Shown here: positions 50,501 through 62,500 of the stretch, in pieces
How the letters are laid out: each line of letters opens with the position of its first letter
Position numbering within the stretch: the stretch's first letter is position 1
Assembly: GCF_020536995.1 (NCBI RefSeq)
Contig: NC_068355.1
Location: 2,734,764 to 2,798,763, forward strand
Length of the DNA stretch: 64,000 bases
Source of the DNA: Dreissena polymorpha
Taxonomy: Eukaryota > Mollusca > Bivalvia > Myida > Dreissenidae
Direction of reading: 5' to 3'
Made by a program: the position numbers and the translations under genes
The notes under the pieces: model-generated
What the model saw: the letters and a program-made list of their open reading frames with translations, nothing else
Database searches by the model: none
Told to the model about the DNA's origin: nothing

Positions 50501-53500
50501 AACTTGGTCAGTAGTTGTATCTAGATGATGTCTAGGTCAAGTTCGAATATGGGTCATGCCGGGTCAAAAACTAGGTCATTGGGTCACTTATTGTGTTTGT
50601 TAAACATTCAGCATGGTGTCCGCTCTTTAATTTAAACAGTTTTCATTCGATCTTCACCAAACTTGGTCAGAAGTTTTATCTAGATGATCTTAAGGCCAAG
50701 TTTGAACATGGGCCATGCCAAATCAAAAACTAGGTCACGGGTCACTTAGTATGTTTTTCGCATTCAGCATGGAGTCCGCTCTCTATTTCAAGTAGTTTTC
50801 ATCCGATCTTCACCACACTTGGTCAGAAGTTGTATCTAGATGATGTGTAGGTCAAGTTCGAATATGGGCCATGCCCGGTCCAAAACACGGTCACGGGGTC
50901 ACTTAATGTGTTTTAAACATTAAGCATAGTGTCCGCTGTTTGTTTTAAGACAACATGCAAAATATTCTGTGTCAATGCGGCACGTGGGGGTATATGTCAC
51001 CTCTGTGACAAAGCTCTAGTTAGGTTAAATCTTTGTGCTTGCGTGCGAGTGAGTTACAAATCTTATTAGGTCCTTCCACCCCTATGGCTGCCTAATGTGA
51101 GAAGCAAGAATGTGTCTCAGTACTCTTACCTCATTAACATACTATACTCAAAAAACTACTGCTACTGAATTTTGTAAAAAGCTGCAATATCCAGCTGATA
51201 AGTTTAACTGAAAGATCAATTTTGATGAGGTCTTGTGAATACTAAAAATAATAAGATAGGGGACCCAATAAAAAGGATATTTTATACCAGATACTTGTTT
51301 TGTGAAAACATGGTTATGCAAAAGTTTTGCATCTCATCAGTTGTGGGGAGTGCACAAGCACAGAAGGTGCCAAATGTACCTGGTGCCCATTGGAAGGACA
51401 ATGTCGTCCACTGAATGCAGCCTGTCAACATGCTGTTAGTGTAGGTTTGATTTATCTAAAATCTTGTTTTGCTTCATGTATGCACTAGTTCAGAATAATA
51501 ACCCTAAATGACATTTTAGATCATTTGGGAAAGATAGAATACAATGTTCTGTCTTCTTTTACTCTTCTTTTATTGAAAGCTATTGCTTGGTACTGTTTTT
51601 TACAAGTTTTAATACAATATTGGTCTTCTTTTTGGAATTCTATTGCTATGTTCCATAATGATACTCTATGTATTCTATAATATTTCTATGAAATTTCGGA
51701 AAAAAACTATTTAACACATTGCCATACTGATTGGGAAGACTATTGCTGTTACATTGAGGCATAAAATGAATAAACATTTCATTGCATTCATAGAGCATGT
51801 TTATAACTTTAGGATTATATTTGAAAAAGTGATCTGAAAAAGAAATCTTTCTTTGTTTATGGTAATTTAAATGCTTAAACGTAGTAAGTATTCATTATTT
51901 GCTACCAAATTAGTTACGGTTTTTGGAACAACATACAAAACTGACCTTCATCAAGGCTTTCTTTCAAGCATACTTATAAAATGAACAATCAAGACAAATG
52001 CTAAATGCATCTTCATTACATTACAGTTAAGCAATGCTACGTGTCCACGGCTCTCAAACCACAAGGACCAGCTCTACCTTCCGAGTGGAACCAATCGTTC
52101 ACTGACAATCAATGTGAACAATGACGTACTCACCAATTCAAGTGTATGTATTTTGCTTTGTATGTGTACAGACTGACATATATATAAGTTATTTTTTTTT
52201 CAAAAGTATGTGTACAGGGTGGTTGGTGATGGATTTGATTGAAGAATATAGTCTTCTGAACTTAAGTTGCTGACAATCTTACCCTTTCTTGTTTTGTTTT
52301 TTTACCATTTTAAATGACTTAATGAATTATTTTCTTAAAGAATTTTTTTTTAATTGATCCAACTGTGTTTTCTAAATGTGTCACACAACCTTTACTAAAT
52401 TTAGAAAACGTGTTGTCTACATATGATAGGTAAAACTTTCAAATGAATTCGAAAACATGTCTTAATGTTTTTTCAAGAAGATCATATGAGTAAGAATCAA
52501 AGTATAGCAAATTGACCATGATTCAGATAAATTTACCATTTAATCAACTTTTGTGTTTCTCTTTTGTTGTAATGTTTGATTGATACATCACTTTGTTACA
52601 ATCGTTCATTGCATTTATTGTTTTACAGAACATTAAATTTAGGCTGAGTGTTGAAGACTTCGGGGAGACCCCATGTGTTGCAGCTTCATCTCAACTGACA
52701 TGCTATATTACCAGATCAGTAAGTAGTCCATAAAAAGCACAGGCTGTTGTACAAAATGTTAAACATTTTCTCAGTTGAGTATATGTAAATTTCAAACATG
52801 CTATTACCACGAAATGCAGATGTGCATGAAACTGTTTCTTTTCCTGTGATACATTCTGTAGTTATTTTCCCTTAAATACAGCTGATTCAGAGAGGAGGTG
52901 CTGGAGTGGCAGTCTTGTTCGTGAACAAACCTGTTGCTTCTTAAAAATGTGTTGCTTATGTCAATTTCTTATTTACCAAAATCATGTTACCCCACTTTGA
53001 AAATTAATATTAAACATTTATTAAAGCGACAGTTTTGACTTAAATTAATTTAGAGGCACTTGAATCGTATGGGACAAATATCTAGTTAACACGTGTTTAT
53101 TATTATCGATAGTTGGTATCAAGGTGATTTAGTTATTTATGAAATAATACAATATTTCTGCAGATAACTGTCAGCAAATTGCACAAGAAGATATCCGTGA
53201 AGTACTCAAACAGTAGTTCTACTGTTGATTTGTGGGTGGATCTGGATGATTATAACAACTACACAGGTAAACAAGATATTTTGTATTAGTTATATATTTG
53301 TTATTCCTTCAAATAAGTAACACAAACTGTTTTGAAAATAGAGAAACAGATGAGGAACAAATTTGTTAGACATTTCTAAAGAATTGGAAATATTCAAAAT
53401 TAATTAAGAATTCTATGATTGGCAAACATCATTTATTATTCAGAATATTCAAACAGATTATATTTGCTCCCCACACCAACCCCCCAAGTAGAGGGGGTAC

Positions 53501-56500
53501 TTTCAAATTATCAAAGATGTCTGCCCCTGACAAAAACTTGTCTGACAAACTTGTCCAACCCTTTTTAGCGTACAGGATTTTAAATTCAAGGAATGATGCT
53601 AATCATATTAAGTTGTTCATGTGCATTTTTGTCTATGTAGCTTGAATATGAATTTTAAATGAGTTGATTATAAACAATATGAGTATAATGCATATTCAGC
53701 CAAGATATGTACTGCATAATTTTACATTCTAGTTTACAACCTCCACCTTATATTCATTACACTGGACTGGAATATGTGCCCTAGGTTCTGAAAGCTTGTC
53801 AATAATATGGAATGATTGGAATCTCTTTGCCAGGTTCTGAAAGCTTGTCAATAATATGGAATCTGTATGCCAGGTTCTGATAGCTTCTCAAAAATATGGA
53901 ATCTGTATGCCAGGTTCTGAAAGCTTGTCAATAATATGGAATCTGTATGCTAGGTTCTGAAAGCTCCTCAATAATATGGAATCTGTATGCCAGGTTCTGA
54001 AAGCTTGTCAATAATATGGAATCTGTATGCTAGGTTCTCAAAGCTTGTCAATAATATGGAATCTGTATTCTTGGTTCTGAAAGCTTCTCAATAATATGGA
54101 ATCTGTATGCTAGGTTCTGAAAGCTTGTCAATAATATGGAATCTGTATGCCAGGTTCTGATAGCTTCTCAATAATATGGAATCTGTATGCTAGGTTCTCA
54201 AAGCTTGTCAATAAAATGGAATCTGTATGCCAGGTTCTGATAGCTTATCAATAATATGGAATCTGTATGCTAGGTTCTCAAAGCTTTTCAATAATATGGA
54301 ATCTGTATGCTAGGTTCTAAAAGCTTGTCAATAATAAGGAATCTGTATGCTATGTTCTGAAAGCTTGTCAATAATGTGGAATCTGTATGTTTGGTTATGC
54401 AAGCTTGTCAATAATAAGGAATCTGTATGCTAGGTTCTAAAAAGCTTGTCAATAATAAGTAATCTCTATGCTAGGTTCTGAAAGCGTGTCAATAATGTGG
54501 AATCCGTATGCTTGGTTATGAAAGCTTGTCAATAATAAGTAATCTGTATTCTTGGTTATGAAAGCTTGTCAATAATATGGAATATTTATGCTAGGTTCTG
54601 AAAGCTTGTCAATAATATTGAGTCTGTATGCCAGTTTCTGAAAGCTTGTCAATAATATTAAATCTGTGTGCCAGGTTTTGAAAGCTTTTCAATAATATGA
54701 AATCTGTATGCCAGGTTCTGAAAGCTTGTCAATAATATTAAATATGTGTTCTAGATTTTGAAAGCTTGTGAATAATATGAAAATTTTGCGCTAGGTTTTG
54801 AAAGCTTGTAAATAATATGAAGTTTGTGCGCTAGGTTCTGAAAGCTTGTCAATAATATGAAATCTGTATGCTGGGTTTTGAAAGCTTGTCAATAATATGA
54901 CGTTTGTGCGCTAGAATCTGAAAGCTTGTCAATAATATGAAATGTGTGCGCTAGGTTCTAAAAGCTTCTCAATGAGGAGGGTTTTACATGATACATATAT
55001 TAATTTTATTTCCTCTTGCCTCGGAAAGTTGTTATTCTGTGTCTCTAGTTTATCATAACAACTGAATAATTTTAATATTGCAATTTAATCTTCTTCTTAT
55101 TGTTTAATTGCTTTTTAGAAGCAAAGCCATAAAACCATTTTAAACCCCTGTCATTTGCATGCACCATTTTAAAGTGGTGGCCCTAGTTTTAGAAATTTTT
55201 ATTCGTTGAATGTTTGTCTTGTATGTATTGCCCTGTATTGTATTGGTAATCTGTTGCTTGTCTTAAATGTGCGACTATACAATTTTGATTAAAACATTGT
55301 GTCAGTCAATAACCAATTTGTTTGTAGTACATGTCCGCAATAATCGCAGATTTGTGGTTGCGACAAATGGTGGCGGGGAAAACGGAGGACACTTTGGAGT
55401 CCTGTTTAATTGTCACATGCCAATGAAATAATCTTTTGTTATCAGGTGATAGTTATGGGCCCTTATTATTTTATTCTATTGACAAGTTAAGTTAAGTACT
55501 GTATAATGTGCACCTCTTTGTGTCAAAACCAGATTTATCTTGATTACGTAACAGACAAAGTATGTATGCGTAGATTACATTGAGTTTTAATGTCTAATGC
55601 GTACAGTTATTCAGTCTCAATTTTGTTTAAACATTGGACATAATTATTTGTTAGAATTTTAAATTCGTCACTCAGTCCACTGACGAAATAGACAACAATT
55701 AATGCCTGACGAATAATAATGGTTTCACAGTATATGATGATACCCCAAAAGAACACCCACCAAGTAATGAAATAAAATTTTGTTAATCAGCAAACACATG
55801 GAATCATGCTTAACCTTTTCCCACTCAAAAGTAAGTGAAAATGGCTATTTAAAACCAGCTTTAAACTGGAACAGCCTGTGAGTTAATACTAGCAGTCTGT
55901 TCTGGTTTTATGCTGTTTACTGCTCATCAGTACCATAGGTTTGGAAATGATTCCTTAAAACCTTAAATCGATTTAAATAAGCATTATCTTAAATTACATT
56001 TTCTAAGGGACTAGAAAAGGTATAGATGTGGATATGATAGGTAAGGGGTTATATAAATACTTTTTGTCATGACAATGTTTGATAATACATTTTATATTTT
56101 CCAGTCACAATCTACAACTGCTCAAAGTTGGCTGAGGGATACTGTAATTACTGCAAGGGTTTGAACACTTCAAGATATAATTGTGTCTGGGACAGAACAA
56201 ATGGATGCATGTTTAAAGATGACCTTAGTCATGCAACTTGTGGGGCTCCCACAATAACAAAGGTATTTAAGTTTAGTATAGCATATAGTATAGTCAAATG
56301 AGAAAATGAGGAAATACCTGCTGTATTTGATCTTGATGTGAAGTGGAGATGTAATCTTTCTACAGAGTTAAATAAAATATAGTTTTCTCAGGTTTTAAGC
56401 CGTTATTGTTAATATGCTAAATTGTGCTTTGTCTATTTTATTAACAAGAATACTAATTTTAATCAATTGATAATAATCACTTATATTTTGGTTACTAATT

Positions 56501-59500
56501 TTTGTTGACAGTTGAAAATACTCAATATTTTCATTACCTAAGCATAATCTGGACCAGCTTTGGCATTGTAGCATCAATTGTAGTAAAGTAATTGTAGAAA
56601 ATAAAATTTATCATTTCTTTTTATAACTTGTACACTATTAATACTAATTTTGCTTGATCTTTAGATTTCACCGGAAGATGGTCCATACAATGGTACAGTG
56701 GATGTGACTATGATGGGTATTGAGTTTGGTATTGTGGAAACAGAACCAATCGCATCTGCGACAGTGTCAGGAAAATCCTGTTCACTCATTTTAGAAAATA
56801 TCACATATGAACCTGATGATCCTCTAGATTTTATGCGTACTGTACGGATTGGGTAAATATATGTTACTTAATATATATTGCAAATATGTGGGGTTTTTTT
56901 GGGAAAAAGAGAACAACAATTATAAATAGTTTACAAAAATTTAATAAATACTGAAGATAACTTATTGATCATATTCACTCTCTTAATATCCACCATTTGT
57001 CCAATTACATGACTTAGAAACAACACAGGATGAAATTATGTAATAATATTTGTAAAAATACTCTGAATAATATATTTAATGTTTTTTGTACAATTAAAAG
57101 CTTGCGATACAAAAATATGAAAGCTGTCATACCCTGTTTTATTAAATTTTTCCAGCAAGTTTGTTACAAGTTTACAGAAGCCACACTTTCTAACAAAATT
57201 GGTGAATTCATCTTCTCAAGTATAATATAACCTGAAAATGTGTTAGATCCATGCGTTCTTATATATTAAGCAGAACTGATGTAAGTCATTCTTTAGTGTC
57301 AAACACACACCTGACAATCATCACTTGTTATTTCATCGTACAGCTAAAGTCTTTATCTTTCTGATTATTAAAAACGTTCAAATTCATGACAGGTTCCAAT
57401 GTAAAGCAACTGGATCACCTATGGGAAACAGCACCACATTTAGCATTCCTGGGCATTCTTCTCGCACACTTAACATTCAGTCACTAATATTAAAGGTAAG
57501 AAACAACATGGTGCTCTTAAAATGTAATTCCTTGCTTTATGTTTTTGCCTCACTTTTTTTTCTTATTTAATCACATCATATATATTTAAACTATTTTTTG
57601 TGTGAATGAGAAATATTTAATAAATAGCACAATTATTTCATGCATATTCATAGTGAAGATGAGCATTCTGTGTCTAATTATAGTAATTTATATTGCCAGT
57701 CTACATTTCAAGAAAGAATGTGCTGATAATCTTTCCATTCTTTACTTTGCTGCTGTTATGCATTTTGTTGCTGATGTTGATGTCAACTTTTTTTTCTATC
57801 AGTTATTGTCTTTATAAACTTATGTTTTTTAAATATGAAAGAACAAAACTGTTACAGCAAATTAATTGTACATATATGTAATACTATTCCTTTTTATCTC
57901 CAGAACTCCAGTATAACACATGTCGAACCAGAATATGGACCTAGAAAAGGTGGGACCATAATAACCTTGTATGGGGAGAACCTTGGTATTGGGAACAGAT
58001 TTCTGGAAACTCTTAAGCTTCAAAGATCACAGACAAATCTTATTGGATTCAATGTCACCCTTATTAAGAACAGTACAGGGTATGTGTCCAGTTTTTTTCT
58101 AAAAAAAATAATGCTTGGTTATGATAAACTTGTATTGGGAGAACCCTGGAAATATGGGACCGTAAATGAGTGGTTTATGTGCAAAGTATTCTTCAAACAA
58201 TTGCTTCCAAGAGACGTGTGTGCGTGTGGGAGTTTGTGTATTTGCACTTGTCCATCAGTTGGTAGGTTGGTCCATTGGCCATTTGCAACATATCAAGAGA
58301 ATCCTTTGACCTACAATCATACAAATGATTACAAATAATGAAGGTAAAAGCTTATTGATATTGAGGCCAGCAGGACAAAGGTCGATGTCATATAGCCTTT
58401 ATAACATGACAATAAATAGGTACAGTACCGGTAGTTTTTAGCGAGGCTGTTTTCGGAAAAAACCTGAGCTTTCGTCATAGCAAACTCGTCCGCCGTCCGC
58501 TGTCCGCCGTAGGCGTCGTGCTAAAACCTTAACATTGACTCTAAAATAAAAGTGCTTCCACAACTTTGAAACTTTATATGTAGATGCACCTTGATGAGTT
58601 CTACACGCCACACCTATTTTTGGGTCACTAGGTCTAAGGTCAAGGTCACTGTGACCTCTAATATCAAACATTAACATAGGTTCTAAAATCAAAGTGCTTC
58701 CACCTACAACTCTGAAACTTCATATGTAGTTGCACCTTGATGAGTTCTACATGCCACACCTATTTTTGGTTCACTTGGTCAAAGGTCAAGGTCACTGTGA
58801 CCTCTTATATAAAACTTTAACAAAAACCTTAACATTGCCTCTAAAATCAAACTGCTTCCACCTACAACTTTGAGGTCAAGTTTACTGTGACCTCTTAAAA
58901 AAATTGACAAGCTTTCGTAGCCGAGCGTGGCACCCGTTATGCGGTGCTCTTGTTTAAAGTACTGGGAATACTGTTGAATAATACCCATTAAGCAGACTTT
59001 CAAGTGTGACAAAAGAAAATGTGGATATGTATGCTAGTTGGGTGAAGGGGGTTACGTAAATGTTTTACAATGCAATTATGAGTGATGGTGTATTCTGTGT
59101 ATGTGACACATCTAGATAAACTGGTATACAAACGTTCAGTAACAGGTTTTTATCGTTTTCTATGCCAAATATACACACCTCTTGCAATTTTTTATTTATT
59201 TGCAGGAAGATGGATTATGTTATAAGTGGACAAATACCAACAGGAGATTTTACAATTAATGAAACTTTTGAGGTAGAGTTGAATGATGTTGACATTTTAC
59301 CGGAGTTCACATTCTCCTTCTTAGAAAACCCAGAAATAAAAAGCATCGATCCGCAACGTGGGTTTCTGAGGTAATCTTCATTTTTACAACAACAAAACCT
59401 GAATGTTTTTACTATAACTTTTATTATTATTACCATAAGCACTATATAATGCAATCCCTATGTTTTAAGGTCTAGAAAACCAGCAACAAAATTTTCAAAA

Positions 59501-62500
59501 ATAAATTATTAAATTTATATTGAGTATTAAGAGAAACTGGAAAATCTTAATTATTCACCATTACCAAAACAAAAAAGTTTATGTATGCACTAGGCTAACC
59601 TTGAACTGTAAATAGTGTATTTTCTTATTACAAATGCACTAAATAGAATGTTATCTTTATGTTTTAAGCTTACCTAATGTGCTCATGGTGAGCTTTTGTG
59701 ATCCCCTTTTGTCCATCCTGTGTCGTCAACATTTACCTTGTTAACACTCTAGATGCCACATTTTTAGTCCAATCTTCATTAAACTTGGTCAGAACATGTG
59801 TCCCTATGATATCTTGGACGAGTTAAAAAATGGTTCCTTTTGGAAGAAAAACATGGCTGCCAGGGGGTTGAGCAGTATTCCTTATATGACTATAGAAAAA
59901 CCTTGTTAACACTCAAGATTTCACATTTATTGTCCAATCTTCATGAAACTGAGTCAGAACCTTTGTTCCAATGATATCGAGTTCGAAACATTTTCCGGTC
60001 TGTTTAAAAACACGGCCGCCAGGGGGCGAGGCGTTTTACTTTATATGACTTTAGTATAACCTTGTTATCACTCTAGAAGTCACATTTTTAGTTCAAATTT
60101 CCATGAAACTGGGTCAGAACATTTGTTCTTATGACATCTGGGCTGAGTTTGAAAATGGTGCCTGTCTTTTGAAAAATATGCCGCCTATGGCTGTAACATT
60201 TTTCCTTATATGGCTATAGTAAAACCTTGTTAGCACTTAATTTCAGCTTGTAAATTACCTTTAATTATTTACTTTATTCATACATTGTGGCACGCTGAAA
60301 AACTGGTTTCAATTACCAAAACATGTTGTGTATTGGTAACGTTATAGTGAAGCTCAAATACACAGTCTGGCATGCATTTTGACATGTGAAAATCATATAT
60401 TAAGGGTTAGAATACTATGTTTGATCCTTTTGTGTCTGCAGCATTACATGTGTGTGTCAACTCTTATCAATCAGTAATACAATTTATTTGATTGTCGGTT
60501 TAAATGTTAACTATAACAAAAAATGCAAAAAATCAGATATAAAAATACATTTGTACAAACAAAAGTTTAAATATAAATATTGTGATGCAGAAATTCAGAT
60601 GTAAAAATACAGCAATTCAAACATTTAGATGTAAACATTCTGTAAAACATAAGTGCAGGTATAAAAATACTGTGATGTATAAGTTCAGACAGTCTTAGAC
60701 TTTCATGTTGTGGTGTCTATGTTACAGTGGTGGTACCATTCTTACAGTGACAGGGGACAACTTGCGCAATGCTCAACATCCAAGAGTGTTTATTCAAAAT
60801 TATGAAGCAGAAAGTGTAAGTTATTTTAATTAAGGACTGTGATGGAAAGAACAAAGTTTCTTCATCTGCATTTAATAATATGAATTTAATGAACTTAAAC
60901 ACAAACTCCAATTAAAATGAAGGCATATGTTTAGTGAATGTTGATGAGATACATTTTCCTTATGATAAAATATTTTGACTTTTTCTTTTAGCAATTAAAT
61001 TTCATAGCACATGTATTTGATTATATGACCTCTCAGACATTTTATTTAACCTATTTTTTACATGCCATTTTCCAGTCAGAGTCATGCTTGGCAGAGGTGA
61101 ACTCTTCCAATATCTTGTATTGTAAAGTGCCTATAGCGCCTGCAAAAATCAAATCTGAACTTCAATCTAGACGCAATAAAAGATCCGCAGAATGTTTGGG
61201 CTGTCAGGAAGTGCAGATTGTTGTGAAACTGGATGGAATTGAGAAAACATTTACATTGAAATACTACTACGATCCATCATTGTCCAAGTTCACCAATGGC
61301 ATGCAGCTGTTTAAAGCTGACGAGCAATTTCTCACTGTCCACGTAAGTTACATTCATTTGGTGTAAGTCAGAAATCTTTCTTTGTAGGCTCCTTCTCAGA
61401 AAACTGGGCTTAATGCATGTGCATAAAGAGGTGACCTAGACAAGCCTGAAATTTATGGAATTTGTTGTGTTATAGGAAGTCTTTTCTAAACAAAAATCCA
61501 GTTTACTGAGAATGAAGCTCATTAAAAAACACAACATTTATGCACAACAATTCACAAAATCTATTGACAAACTGTCCTTAAAGTGAAGTACAAATCATAT
61601 CATCATTTTATTACATTGAGCTGTATTCACTAGTGCTTAAGAGACTAACTAGAAAATGCTTATAAATACTTTGGATTTCTTCATCCAGCAAAACAGTTAC
61701 GCTCTTTTACAGGTTTACAAATACCTTAAACAACACATACATTTAACATTGCATGCAATTTTGAAAACATTATAATAACAAGAACAGTTTCTTTTTCAGA
61801 ACATGAATTTTGAAACATAAAACATGTAAAAGAAACAACCAGCAAATGATTTTAATTAACTATAATTTGAATTTCAATGTGTTTTATAGGGTGACAATTT
61901 AAAGCTTAGAAATTCTGATGTGACCATAACCATTGGTATAAAGCAATGTAGAGTGGTGGAAATAAAGCAGCCGGACTCTATGAAATGTTCCGCACCTAGG
62001 ACCCATACTTTCATACTTGCAACACTAACTATCGTAAGGGGAATGTGCAGGCAAAGTTATGTAACTCTGACTGGCATTTTGACGGAATTATGGGCCCTTT
62101 ATACTTGGAAATTTGGTTAAGTTTTGTGTTTTGGTCCACTTTACCCCTAAGGTATCATAGATATTGCTTTCATACTTTGAACACTCGCAAACTATCATAA
62201 GGGGACAGTAAAGGACTAGTTGCATAACTCTGGTTGTCATTTTTATGGAATTATGGCCCTATCATGAAGCTGCACATTTTAAGTGGTGGAAGGTCATGGT
62301 CATCCATCAAGGTCAAGGTCATCATTCAAGGTCAAAGGTAAAAAAAAATATTAAAAAATCAAAGCGGCGTTATCATGAAGCTGCACATTGTGAGTGGTGG
62401 AAGTTCAAGGTCATCCTTCAAGTTCAAAAAAAATATAAAAAAATCAAAGCATCGTTCTCATGAAGCTGCACATTTTGAGTGGTGGAAGTTCAAGGTTAAT

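Noticed and set aside
53785-54975. CRISPR-like regular repeat array
   Set aside because: Units are directly adjacent with no unique spacers and lie in an animal intron; it is a satellite.
58080-58338. Open frame continuing past plexin exon 15
   Set aside because: It follows a GTATGT donor, loses IPT character, and exon 16 continues IPT2 in phase.
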